Positions 47,115 through 57,259 of a stretch of 64,000 nucleotides of DNA are shown piece by piece. Each line of letters starts with the position of its first letter. The stretch's first letter is position 1. The stretch is from contig JAQSXJ010000004.1 of assembly GCA_029256725.1 (NCBI GenBank), forward strand, positions 26,890 to 90,889, written 5' to 3'. The position numbers and the translations under genes were made by a program. The notes beneath the pieces were generated by a model. It was not told where the DNA came from and made no database searches. It saw nothing but the letters and a program-made list of their open reading frames with translations. Origin of the DNA: Anaerocolumna sp. GTDB taxonomy: Bacteria; Bacillota; Clostridia; Lachnospirales; Lachnospiraceae.

Positions 47115-47188
47115 TTGCATATAAAAATAAGCCATGATAATATAAAATCATGGAGTAAGGATTAAGTTTATAAGGTTTAACGTTAAAC
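47115..47188 (+). promoter_or_regulatory. Predicted promoter and downstream palindromic operator for GH87-like gene
   Basis: TTGCAT-17-TAATAT; CCATGAT..ATCATGG dyad around -10; perfect palindrome GTTTAACGTTAAAC at 47175-47188. Confidence 0.55.
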
Positions 47189-47397
47189 TATCCTCTCTGT
47201 GCGGCCTGGAATTCCAAAAATATATTGAGACTGGTAAAAATTATGAGAGCTCTTTAACAAAATTGAAGAAAGGAGGGTATGTAGAAGCTAAGAAGTTCAA
47301 AGGTTTTAAAGGATAGCAATAACTGTCTCCGGAAACAGTTATTACTGTCTTACATAATTACATGTGGGTTATTTTTGAATGATGTGGAGGGTAGCAA

Positions 47398-50300
47398 ATG
47401 AAGATGAACGGTAAAAAGAAACTGTTAAGGATTCTTATAGCATTAATATTAGTTATTAGCCAGATATTTGTCTATACGCCAGTTACGGATGTCAAAGCAG
47501 CAGGTACACCGGATCTTATTGTTACAGATATTAGCTGGACACCAGCCAGTCCTGTAGCAGGTAACAGTGTAGTCTTTTCTGCAACCATTAAGAATCAGGG
47601 AACAAGTGCAACACAGGCAGGTGTTATTAACGGTGTCAGTTTCTTTGTGGATGGAACTCAGGTAAGTTGGTCAGATACCAATACCGCTTCCATTCCGGCA
47701 GGAGGTTCTGTAACTGTAACAGCTAACAGCGGTCCTGCGGGAACTGCATCCTGGAATGCAACAACCGGTACTCATACCATTATGGCATGGGTGGATGATG
47801 TGAACCGGATAGCAGAAACCAACGAAGACAATAACCAATACAGCAAGAGTCTGAGCGTATCAGGAAATAATCAGGGAGGTGGAACACCGGATCTGGTAGT
47901 TACGGACATAACCTCCTCTCCTGCAACGCCCTTGTCTGGAAATGCAACAACTTTCAGTGCAGTGGTTAAGAACCAGGGAAATGGAGCAACACCTGCAGGA
48001 ACCATTATAGGAGTCAGTTTCTTTATTGATGGAACACAAGTTAGCTGGTCAGATAATACAACAACAGCTCTGGCAGCAGGTGCTTCTGTTACGGTAACAG
48101 CAAATGGCGGACCTTCTGGTACAGCTGCCTGGACAGCTGCAACGGGAAGTCATACAGTAATGGCCTTCGTTGACGATGTAAATAGAATTACAGAATCCAA
48201 TGAAGACAACAATAAGTACTCAGAGAATCTGGTAGTAACAACTTCACCTATGGCTGACCTGATCGTATCAGGATTAACCATAAGTCCGGCTTCACCTACA
48301 GCTGGTGATCCCTTAAGCTTTACGGCTACTGTGAAGAATCAGGGTACTGCAGCAGGTGCACCAGGAGTATTAACGATCAGCGTGGATGGAAATACTGTTT
48401 ATACTTCCTCCAATAATACAGCTGCATTGGGAATAGGAGCCACTACAGCCATATCAGGAACTCTGGCAGGGCTTAGTACAGGCAGCCATACCATTACAGC
48501 AACGATAGACAGTGCAGGAACTACGGCTGAGAGCAATGAAACGAACAACATTTACAGCACCAACCTTACAGTTAATCCAAAAGCTGGTATTGACTTTATT
48601 GTAACTGAAGTAAGCTGGTCACCTTCTTATGTGACGGTAGGCAACAAGGTTACTTTCAGTGCAGTAATAAAGAATCAGGGAACGGTAGCAGGAGCTGTTG
48701 GAACAGTTGCCTTTAAAGTGGACGGAACCCAGGTAGCAACAGCAAGCAGTACAACCTCAATTGCTGCAGGAGCAACAGTAACGGTTGCAGCTTCCGCCAC
48801 CTGGACTGCTACAAGCGGAGCACACGTTATTACAGCAGTAGCTGATAGTTTAACGGCGGTTACTGAAACAGATGAGACCAACAATAGTTTAAATGCCAAC
48901 CTTACTGTAGGCAGTGGCGGCAGAGGAGCGACTGTTCCTTATACCAGATATGAATCAGAAGATGGACAGACCGGAGGAGGAGCAATACTTCGAACTGCAC
49001 CGGACTTTAACTATGCGCTCATTGCTTCAGAAGCTTCTAATCAGGCTTATGCTGCACTGCCCTCCAATGGTTCTTATGTAGAGTGGACGATTAATCAAGG
49101 CGGAGCAGGTGTTAATATGCGATTTACCCTGCCGGATTCATCAAGTGGTATGGGCTTAAACGGTTCTCTTGACTGTTATGTCAATGGAAGCAAGGTTTCT
49201 ACCATTAATCTGTCTTCCTACTGGTCCTGGCAGTATTTTATCGGTGATCAGCCGGGAGATGCTCCCAACGGCGGGCAGGCAGCTTTCCGTTTTGATGAAA
49301 TCCATTGGACGCTTCCTACAGCATTAAAAGCAGGTGATAAACTGCGTATTCAGAAAACAAACGGTGACAGCCTGGAATACGGTGTTGACTTTGTGGAGGT
49401 TGAACCGATACCCTCTGCTATTTCACAGCCGGCTAATTCTTTGTCAGTAACCTCCTATGGAGCCGTAGCAAATGATGGTGTGGATGATTTAAGTGCCTTT
49501 AATGCCTGCGTTAGTGTAGCTGCAGCCCAAGGTAAGACTGTATATATCCCTGCGGGAACCTTCCATCTTGGAGGTATGTGGACAATTTCCGCACAGAATA
49601 TTACAATTACCGGTGCCGGAATGTGGCATACCAATCTGCAATTTACTTCACCTAATGCACAGAGTGGAGGAATCTCCTTCCGTATAACCGGAACAGTAGA
49701 TTTTGGTAATGTATATATTAATTCCATGCTGCGTTCAAGATATGGACAGAATGCTATTTACAAATGCTTTATGGATAACTTTGGAACCAATTCCAGAATA
49801 CATAATTTCTGGGAAGAGCACTTTGAAGCTGGCTTCTGGGTTGGAGATTATGCTCACACACCTGCCATTGCAGCAGATAACTTATTAATAGAGAATGGAA
49901 GAATAAGAAACAATCTTGCGGATGGAGTTAACTTCTGCCAGGGTACAAAGAATTCCACTGTTCGTGACTGCAATGTAAGAAACAACGGAGACGACGGGCT
50001 TGCCATGTGGCCGGACAACACCATGGGAGCACCTATGGAAGTTAACAATGCTTTCCTTTATAACACCATAGAGAATAACTGGAGAGCAGCAGCTATTGCT
50101 ATCTTTGGCGGCTCAGGACACAAAGCTCAATATAATTATATCAAAGATTGCTTTATGGGATCAGGAATTCGTCTGAATACCGTATTTCCAGGGTACCATT
50201 TTGAGAATAATACAGGAATCCTGTTCTCGGATACGACCATTATCAACTCCGGTACCAGCAAGGATTGCTACAGTGGCGAAAGAGGAGCAATTGACCTGGA

Positions 50301-50604
50301 GGCCTCCAATACAAGTATTAAGAATGTGACGTTTGAGAATATTGATATTATCAACAGCCAGAGAGATGCCATCCAGATGGGATACGGCGGTGGCTTTGAA
50401 AATATTGTATTCAAGAATATCAATATTAATGGAACGGGTAAAGATGCAATCACTACCTCAAGATTCTCAGCACCACATTTAGGAACCGCAATCTATACCT
50501 ATACCTCAAATGGTTCGGCAACTTTTATCAATCTTACTACCAGTAATATTGAAGCACCTGAAAAGTACCTTATCATGAATGGATTTAATGTGGTTTTTCA
50601 ATAA
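47398..50604 (+). CDS. Secreted multidomain glycosidase: signal peptide, 4 CARDB repeats, CBM-like domain, GH87-like beta-helix (alpha-1,3-glucanase/mycodextranase)
   Basis: Four PDLIVTDI..SPASPVAGNSVVFSATIKNQGT repeats; VTSYGAVANDGVDDLSAFNACV; ADGVNFCQGTKNSTVRDCNVRNNGDDGLAMWPDN. Confidence 0.8.
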   Translation: MKMNGKKKLLRILIALILVISQIFVYTPVTDVKAAGTPDLIVTDISWTPASPVAGNSVVFSATIKNQGTSATQAGVINGVSFFVDGTQVSWSDTNTASIPAGGSVTVTANSGPAGTASWNATTGTHTIMAWVDDVNRIAETNEDNNQYSKSLSVSGNNQGGGTPDLVVTDITSSPATPLSGNATTFSAVVKNQGNGATPAGTIIGVSFFIDGTQVSWSDNTTTALAAGASVTVTANGGPSGTAAWTAATGSHTVMAFVDDVNRITESNEDNNKYSENLVVTTSPMADLIVSGLTISPASPTAGDPLSFTATVKNQGTAAGAPGVLTISVDGNTVYTSSNNTAALGIGATTAISGTLAGLSTGSHTITATIDSAGTTAESNETNNIYSTNLTVNPKAGIDFIVTEVSWSPSYVTVGNKVTFSAVIKNQGTVAGAVGTVAFKVDGTQVATASSTTSIAAGATVTVAASATWTATSGAHVITAVADSLTAVTETDETNNSLNANLTVGSGGRGATVPYTRYESEDGQTGGGAILRTAPDFNYALIASEASNQAYAALPSNGSYVEWTINQGGAGVNMRFTLPDSSSGMGLNGSLDCYVNGSKVSTINLSSYWSWQYFIGDQPGDAPNGGQAAFRFDEIHWTLPTALKAGDKLRIQKTNGDSLEYGVDFVEVEPIPSAISQPANSLSVTSYGAVANDGVDDLSAFNACVSVAAAQGKTVYIPAGTFHLGGMWTISAQNITITGAGMWHTNLQFTSPNAQSGGISFRITGTVDFGNVYINSMLRSRYGQNAIYKCFMDNFGTNSRIHNFWEEHFEAGFWVGDYAHTPAIAADNLLIENGRIRNNLADGVNFCQGTKNSTVRDCNVRNNGDDGLAMWPDNTMGAPMEVNNAFLYNTIENNWRAAAIAIFGGSGHKAQYNYIKDCFMGSGIRLNTVFPGYHFENNTGILFSDTTIINSGTSKDCYSGERGAIDLEASNTSIKNVTFENIDIINSQRDAIQMGYGGGFENIVFKNININGTGKDAITTSRFSAPHLGTAIYTYTSNGSATFINLTTSNIEAPEKYLIMNGFNVVFQ

Positions 50605-50637
50605 AAATAAGTTTGGTTTAAATTGAAGCTACATACG

Positions 50638-50675
50638 ATAAAGAGCAGATCTCAGGATCTGCTCTTTTTATCAGC
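50638..50675. terminator. Bidirectional terminator
   Basis: AAAGAGCAGATCtcagGATCTGCTCTTTTTATC. Confidence 0.8.
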
Positions 50676-50880
50676 ATTCATTATAAGTTCTTTTTCTAAG
50701 ACATCGGCAAAGTTCTGAAGATATTTTCCCAGAGTTTCACACCATTGTAAGACAGGCTCTTCGCTTTTATATTTATAAGGATTATTTCGGATAGAGATAA
50801 CTTTCTCCATTACATGAGCATCGGGAACCAATTCATCCTTCAGTGCACATTTGTAGTTAGATATTATTTCGTAAGGAAGG
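50660..50880 (-). pseudogene. Truncated C-terminal gene fragment, unknown family
   Basis: Open reverse frame NLPYEIISNYKCALKDELVPDAHVMEKVISIRNNPYKYKSEEPVLQWCETLGKYLQNFADVLEKELIMNADKK with protein-like composition but no N-terminal part. Confidence 0.5.
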
Positions 50881-51071
50881 TTTCGTACTATAAGGAAACA
50901 AATTGATTTTATAAAATTTAGTGTTATAATAGATATATTACAGCTAGATAAAACAAAAAGATTTAATAAATAAATAACCTTGATCCAGCGAAGTTATCAC
51001 GAAGTGTTAAGATCACGAATGTATAAATAATTAAGTACTACAAAGTATAAATATATAAAGGAGGGAATCGG

Positions 51072-51854
51072 ATGAAAGCAACAAAGAAAATGCCGGTATT
51101 ATTTGTAGGTCACGGTTCACCTATGAATGCCATTGAAGATAACAAATTTACAAGAGGCTGGGAGGCAATTGCAGGAAAGATTCCTACGCCCAAAGCTATA
51201 TTATCCGTGTCAGCCCATTGGTATGTGCCGGGTACTGCAGTCCTAACAGAACATAACCCCAGGCAGATCTATGATATGTATGGTTTTCCACAGGAATTAT
51301 ATGATTTGAAATATGAGGCTTCAGGTTCACCGGAATTCGCAGCTAAAGTCTTGGAGTTGCTGGAGGGAGAGGCTGTGGCAGATAACAGTTGGGGACTGGA
51401 TCATGGAACCTGGGCTGTGTTATGTAAGATGTATCCCGCAGCGGACATTCCTATTTTTCAGTTAAGCATTAACAGCAAAAAGGAAGCCGCCTACCATTTT
51501 GAACTGGGCAGAAAGCTAAGCGCCCTAAGAGAACAGGGAGTACTTATTATGGGAAGTGGAAATGTAGTTCACCACCTTGGTCGGATTAACTGGGAGATGG
51601 AGGAGCAGGGATTTCCTTACGCAGAAGAGTTCGATGGCTATATTAAGGATTGTATTCTTAGCAAGGATTATGACGGAGTAATTGATTATAGAAGATCCAA
51701 GGCAGCCGCGATGGCATTTCCTACACCGGATCATTTCTACCCTCTGTTATATACTTTGGGAGCTTCTTCTGAGGAAGATTCAGCAGAAGTCTTTAATGAT
51801 TCCTGCGTGTTAGGTTCTTTATCCATGACCAGCTATCTGCTTCAGGAAAATTAA
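51072..51854 (+). CDS. 4,5-DOPA-extradiol dioxygenase family (YgiD-like)
   Basis: MPVLFVGHGSPMNAIEDNKFTRGWEAI...AILSVSAHW...LDHGTWAVLCKMYP. Confidence 0.92.
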   Translation: MKATKKMPVLFVGHGSPMNAIEDNKFTRGWEAIAGKIPTPKAILSVSAHWYVPGTAVLTEHNPRQIYDMYGFPQELYDLKYEASGSPEFAAKVLELLEGEAVADNSWGLDHGTWAVLCKMYPAADIPIFQLSINSKKEAAYHFELGRKLSALREQGVLIMGSGNVVHHLGRINWEMEEQGFPYAEEFDGYIKDCILSKDYDGVIDYRRSKAAAMAFPTPDHFYPLLYTLGASSEEDSAEVFNDSCVLGSLSMTSYLLQEN

Positions 51855-51999
51855 CAAATATTATGAAAAAGGTCTCTAAAATACCTGTTTCATCCGATAC
51901 AGTATATACAGTTGTTGGTTTTTAAAACAACATGGAGTGTGTTTGAGCAATTTATAGAAACGCAGTCTGTTATGTACAGTATAGAAACAGGGTGGAGAT

Positions 52000-52365
52000 A
52001 TGATTGTAGACATTGAAATAAAGATTGCAGATGATAACGGAATTACCTTAAAGCATTACGTGAAACGTATGGAGGATATTAAGGACGGAACCATACGCTT
52101 GGAGGATATCACCGGAACGGGCACATCCTTTAAGGAATTATTAGACCGTTATCTGTCCCAAAGCGGCAGAAAGGTACGTGAGAAGCTTTTTCCTTCTGCC
52201 AGACTGTATAATGAGAACTTACGAACAGCGGTCAATATAAAACTACTGGAAGGAAGGAATCGGGAATTGATTCATCAAACACCTGCCCAGGCTGTACAGA
52301 AATATGAAGCCAGTTTTCATACGCTGGAAGAAGAGTCATTTCAAAACAACAATGAAACATTATAA
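52000..52365 (+). CDS. Hypothetical protein
   Basis: Good RBS (GGGTGGAGAT), followed by strong terminator. Confidence 0.6.
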   Translation: MIVDIEIKIADDNGITLKHYVKRMEDIKDGTIRLEDITGTGTSFKELLDRYLSQSGRKVREKLFPSARLYNENLRTAVNIKLLEGRNRELIHQTPAQAVQKYEASFHTLEEESFQNNNETL

Positions 52366-52375
52366 ATACAAAAAC

Positions 52376-52415
52376 TAATTGCGATATCTGTAGTCATACA
52401 GTATCGCAATTTCTA
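52376..52415 (+). terminator. Rho-independent terminator
   Basis: ATTGCGATATCTGTagtcatACAGTATCGCAATTTCT. Confidence 0.7.
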
Positions 52416-52619
52416 TTAAAACATATAAGAGGTTATCTGTTATAATAACGGTATAAAATCCATTTATTGCACCGATTTGACTGATATCTTTGAGGTAGGT
52501 TTTTGATGAAATATTGAGTTCACTATATATCTATGAGCCCAAAGCTATGCTTTTACCTATGCAAAGTGAAATCAACAATGCAAACAGTATTCAAACACGC
52601 CCTAGAAATGGAGGTAAGA

Positions 52620-53036
52620 ATGTCTGAAAAAGATAAGTCTATTGAAAAGATAAAGAAATATATTGATGATAATTTATATGAAGAATTGGAACTTGAAAAG
52701 CTGGCTCAGCAAGCCGGTTATTCCAAATATCATCTGGAGAGGCTTTTTACGAAAAATTATGGCAGCACTCTTTCGAAATATATTCGGGAAGAGCGCTTAA
52801 AAGATGCAGCAGCCAGACTGATATTTACGAATACTCCAATCCTTGAGATAGCTTTGGAGGCCTGTTACGAGTCACAGCAGGCATTTACCCTGGCTTTTAA
52901 ACGACTTTACCAGGTACCCCCGGGTGTATACAGAGGTATAGTGAAACAGGAAGCTTACAGGCTTAAGGCAGTAACTGGACAGAAGGGTAAGTGGTTAATG
53001 ACAAATAATTATTGGAAAGGTAGGGCTGCGGCATGA
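52620..53036 (+). CDS. AraC-family regulator (HTH only)
   Basis: [78 protein letters not shown]; start downstream of ORF-track start (52533). Confidence 0.88.
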   Translation: MSEKDKSIEKIKKYIDDNLYEELELEKLAQQAGYSKYHLERLFTKNYGSTLSKYIREERLKDAAARLIFTNTPILEIALEACYESQQAFTLAFKRLYQVPPGVYRGIVKQEAYRLKAVTGQKGKWLMTNNYWKGRAAA

Positions 53037-53614
53037 GTTTAGTTCCATATGTAGTTGAACAGACATCCAGAGGCGAGAGAAGCTATGATATTTATTCCAG
53101 GTTGTTAAAGGATAGAATTATATTTTTAAATGAAGAGGTAACAGATGTATCTGCAAGCGTGATTGTAGCACAGCTGCTATTTTTAGAAGCGGAGGATTCC
53201 AGTAAAGATATACATCTTTATATCAATTCTCCCGGCGGTTCCGTCACAGCTGGTTTTGCAATTTATGACACTATGAATTTTATTAAATGCGATGTGTCAA
53301 CCATATGTATCGGTATGGCAGCCAGTATGGGCGCCTTCCTACTCTCAGGTGGAACCAAAGGAAAACGCTTTGCCCTTCCCAATGCTGATATTATGATACA
53401 TCAACCTTCCGGCGGTGGTAACGGTACTGCCAGTGACATAAGGATTATCAGTGAACATATTCAGAAGAATAAAAAGCGTTTAAATGAGATACTTGCAAAA
53501 AACACTGGGCAGACTGCTGAGGTTATAGAAAGAGATACAGAAAGAGATAACTTTATGACCGCAGAAGAAGGCAAAGCTTACGGTCTCATTGATGAAATAT
53601 TGGTGAAAAGATAA
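53033..53614 (+). CDS. clpP: ATP-dependent Clp protease proteolytic subunit
   Basis: [14 protein letters not shown] (Ser), IMIHQPSGG (His), [20 protein letters not shown]. Confidence 0.95.
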   Translation: MSLVPYVVEQTSRGERSYDIYSRLLKDRIIFLNEEVTDVSASVIVAQLLFLEAEDSSKDIHLYINSPGGSVTAGFAIYDTMNFIKCDVSTICIGMAASMGAFLLSGGTKGKRFALPNADIMIHQPSGGGNGTASDIRIISEHIQKNKKRLNEILAKNTGQTAEVIERDTERDNFMTAEEGKAYGLIDEILVKR

Positions 53615-53627
53615 AACACATCTAAGT

Positions 53628-53678
53628 TTTATTGCATCGTCCACAAATTAACTATTATAAGCTGGACGATGCAATAGT
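53628..53678. terminator. Hairpin between convergent clpP and EamA genes
   Basis: ATTGCATCGTCCA...TGGACGATGCAAT. Confidence 0.6.
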
Positions 53679-53726
53679 TCAATGGTTATCTGGAAGCCGC
53701 CTTCATAAATCTCATGCCTCGTTAGT

Positions 53727-54785
53727 TTAGTGATTATGGCTGTGGGTATGATGAAGGTCTGGTGTATGAGTATGCTCATGGGTAAGGGGATCATGGCTGT
53801 GTGGATGGCTATGTTCCCCTTTTATCTGTTCTGAATGGGTGTGAGTATGATGTCTGTCATCATGACTGTGCCGGTGTTCATGTACAAGGAGAGAATGGGT
53901 ATGAATATGTTTGTGCTTTTCACTGGAAGCTAAGTAGACTCCGCCTCCAAAGAAGAGCAAAGCAATGAGAAAGACCATATTGAGGGACTCATTATTAATA
54001 ATCACAGATAACAGAACGCCGAGAAAAGGGGCAAAAGCATAATAAGCACCGGTTCTTGCCGCTCCCAAGTCTCTTTGGGCACGTACATAGAAGAAAATAC
54101 TCAGACCATAGGAAAAAAATCCAAGGAGGCAGGCGGCTGCAATGGAAGGAATATGTAAGGTAATGCCACCGGTGATAAAGCAGATCAATAGAGCACCGAA
54201 GCCGGAACCAAATCCTTTTAAGATAACGATCTCCATGGGGTTCTTCAAAGAGAGCATTCGGGTGCAGTTATTCTCAAACCCCCAGCAAATGCTTGCCATT
54301 AGAACAAACAGGGAGCCTGAGGAAAAGGAGAAACTTGTAATATTCTCAACACTGAGTATCAGACAGCCGAAACATATCAGTGAAATTGACCACCAGAGCC
54401 TTTTTCCTATAACCTCCTTAAATACCAACAAAGCTATAATTGCCGTTGCCACGACTTCAAAGTTACCGAGAAGTGAAGCACTGGCTGCGGTTGTCATTGT
54501 TAATCCAATCATCAGAAATACAGGAGCTGCCACATCTAAAAGAATCATTCCAAGGATGTAGGGAAGCTCTTTTTTCGTAAGGCGTGCTTCCTTTACAGAA
54601 TGTGTATTCTGCCTGCTAAGGATATAAACGAATGACATACCGATACCGGCTCCCAGATATAACATAGCTGCCATTTGAGTGGGAGGCAGTTTCTCTAAGA
54701 GGATTTTAGAGAAAGGTGAACTTAAGGAAAATAAAAGAGCAGCTAGAATGGCGTAAAATATAGAGGAATGATTTATATATTTCAT
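53727..54785 (-). CDS. EamA/DMT transporter with ~60-aa His-rich C-terminal tail
   Basis: Ten TM EamA architecture; tail HKHIHTHSLLVHEHRHSHDDRHHTHTHSEQIKGEHSHPHSHDPLTHEHTHTPDLHHTHSHNH. Confidence 0.9.
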   Translation of the reverse strand: MKYINHSSIFYAILAALLFSLSSPFSKILLEKLPPTQMAAMLYLGAGIGMSFVYILSRQNTHSVKEARLTKKELPYILGMILLDVAAPVFLMIGLTMTTAASASLLGNFEVVATAIIALLVFKEVIGKRLWWSISLICFGCLILSVENITSFSFSSGSLFVLMASICWGFENNCTRMLSLKNPMEIVILKGFGSGFGALLICFITGGITLHIPSIAAACLLGFFSYGLSIFFYVRAQRDLGAARTGAYYAFAPFLGVLLSVIINNESLNMVFLIALLFFGGGVYLASSEKHKHIHTHSLLVHEHRHSHDDRHHTHTHSEQIKGEHSHPHSHDPLTHEHTHTPDLHHTHSHNH

Positions 54786-55357
54786 AGGTTAACTCCAATC
54801 ATATAATGAAATGTTTAAAAATACATCCCCCTTGGGGGGATGTATTAACCATAACACAATCTATTCTAAGATACAATCCATTTCTAAGAACAGGAGATTA
54901 CCTTGTGCTTAGGCTTGACCTTCTATCATAAGAAAGCAATTGTTTTTTTTCATGAGTATGCTATAATTCACTATATGTTAAAGTAGATTAATATAATAAA
55001 AGTAGATTAGTATAGTAAAAGTAGTTGAGTATAATTGTGAAATTACGAAGAAAGTATCTGAGAACACCTTATTTTGAAGAAATTATGCTTAGAGATACAC
55101 TATGTAAATATTTTAGAATTGAAGTTAAGAAACGTTATATATCAACAGTAAATATATAAATAGACAGAACGAGAGCCCCCGCGAAAACTGGTGTAAGTAA
55201 TTAGATTACTTGAAGTCCGGAGGCTCTTAAGGTTTTAGGTGATTTGAATTTTACAAGTACAGTATACTTCATTTTCAGCCATTAATCCAATTTATAGATT
55301 AAATGTGGGTGATAAATAAAAGTTATGGGTTGTAATTAATTAAAAGGAGGTGGCGGG

Positions 55358-56242
55358 TTGGAACTGCATTACTTAAGAATATTTCATACGATAGCAAAAT
55401 GCATGAGCTTTAAGAAGGCATCGGAGGCTCTTCATTTAAGCCAGCCTGCATTATCCATACAGATTAAGAAGCTTGAGAGCGGAACCGGAATGAAGCTTTT
55501 TAATAAAATAGGAAACCGGATTGTATTAAGTGAAGATGGAAAGATGCTATATGGCTATACTCAGAAAATATTTGCAATCGTTGAAGAACTGGAAAATCAT
55601 GTACAGAATCTTGGAAGTGAAATTGGCGGCAGCATTAACATTGGTGCCAGTAATACTCCTGGTGTATATATTCTTCCTAAGGTTATAGGGGAGATGAAGA
55701 AACGATATCCCGGTGTAACCGTTAATCTTCATGTTGCGGATACTTCTGAAATAACCAATCTTATTGAGAACGGTACCTTAGATGTAGCGGTTAACGGAGG
55801 TAATTGTAACTATAACAGCAGCATAGTTGTTGAAAAACTTCTGGATGACAGATTGGTGGTAGTTGCCTCACCTGATAATCCGCTGAACAATAAGGATACC
55901 ATCAGTATCAGGGAACTGGCAAAAACAGCTTTTGTTGTCCATAGCACAACCTCCCAGTTGTATACTTATTATAAGAAGTTTATTGAGCTCTATGGGATTT
56001 CTGAAAACATCGGCATGCATTTTGGAAGTATCGATGCCATAAAATACGCCATATATGCAGATCTTGGAGTCTCTATCCTACCTTTTTATGCGGTAAAATC
56101 AGAGATAGAGAAGGGAATGCTTACTCAGCTGAATATTAATTGCAGTAAGTTAGAATATCCTTATAGTCTTATCCATAATAAACACAAGCATCTTACCCAA
56201 GCCTCCGTTAAGTTTATTGAGGTATTAAAAGAGATATTATAG
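55358..56242 (+). CDS. LysR-family transcriptional regulator
   Basis: MELHYLRIFHTIAKCMSFKKASEALHLSQPALSIQIKKLESGTGMKLFNK; TTG start after AAGGAGG. Confidence 0.93.
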   Translation: MELHYLRIFHTIAKCMSFKKASEALHLSQPALSIQIKKLESGTGMKLFNKIGNRIVLSEDGKMLYGYTQKIFAIVEELENHVQNLGSEIGGSINIGASNTPGVYILPKVIGEMKKRYPGVTVNLHVADTSEITNLIENGTLDVAVNGGNCNYNSSIVVEKLLDDRLVVVASPDNPLNNKDTISIRELAKTAFVVHSTTSQLYTYYKKFIELYGISENIGMHFGSIDAIKYAIYADLGVSILPFYAVKSEIEKGMLTQLNINCSKLEYPYSLIHNKHKHLTQASVKFIEVLKEIL

Positions 56243-56357
56243 ATCATTGATAATTTCTAAATCAAATAATAAAGCAGCAAGTTCTAAATGCATGGAAATA
56301 AATAACGTTATAAGATACATTACAGTTAGAGAGACAATAAGAAAAGAGGTAGAACAA

Positions 56358-56897
56358 ATGAAATTAATGATAGCATCAGATATCCATGGGTCAGCCTATT
56401 ATTGTAATAAAATGCTGGAAGCTTATAAAAGAGAAAGTGCGGATAAACTTCTACTATTAGGAGACATCCTTTATCATGGCCCAAGAAATGACCTGCCAAG
56501 GGAGTATGAACCTAAGAAGGTTATTGAAATGTTAAATGCCGTGAAAGAAGAAATACTCTGTGTCAGAGGAAACTGTGATACGGAAGTAGATCAGATGGTG
56601 CTTCAGTTTCCGATATTGGCAGAATACTGCATTTTATACCTGAATAATCGTATGGTATTTGCTACACACGGACACCATTTTAATCCTGATAACAAACCTA
56701 TGTTAAAGAAAGGGGATATCCTGCTAAACGGTCACACCCATGTGCCGAAATGGGAGGAGAGAGAGGATTTTATTTATGTAAATCCGGGTTCTGTATCGAT
56801 ACCAAAGGAAGACAGTCCCAATAGCTATATTCTCTGGGAAGAGGAAGTTTTGTTTAAGAATCTGGAAGGTGAAATCTATAAGAGGGTGTCTTTATAA
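56358..56897 (+). CDS. YfcE-like phosphodiesterase (MJ0936 family)
   Basis: MKLMIASDIHGSAYYCNKML...LLLGDILYHGPRNDLP...VRGNCDTEVDQM...NGHTHVP...YVNPGSVSIP. Confidence 0.92.
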   Translation: MKLMIASDIHGSAYYCNKMLEAYKRESADKLLLLGDILYHGPRNDLPREYEPKKVIEMLNAVKEEILCVRGNCDTEVDQMVLQFPILAEYCILYLNNRMVFATHGHHFNPDNKPMLKKGDILLNGHTHVPKWEEREDFIYVNPGSVSIPKEDSPNSYILWEEEVLFKNLEGEIYKRVSL

Positions 56898-57259
56898 GAA
56901 AAGATAAATGAATATATATACATTGTATAATTGTATTCATGCATTAGGTGGTATGAGATTGTTTTTTCAATTACCACTTTGACCTAGTGTATATCCTAGT
57001 TTTGTTTGCAAATATGTGGAAATACTTTTTGCACTTCTCCGATAAATAATTACTTTATTTATTCATTGCAATCCAGGGGGATATGTGTTATCATAAGTAT
57101 CAAAATTTGTAATAAAATACTACAATGGAGTAATGCATCTTAGACAGATTGCTTCAAACAGCATGTATCGTGCTGTTATTTTTACGTTTATTTGTTCTTA
57201 CCCGCGGCATGTATTTGCTTAAAGGCCAGACTACAGATAGAAAGTTTGATATTTTAATT

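Noticed and set aside
48675-48899. Antisense ORFs within the GH87-like gene and other long genes
   Set aside because: Codon-bias shadow ORFs on the opposite strand of well-supported genes
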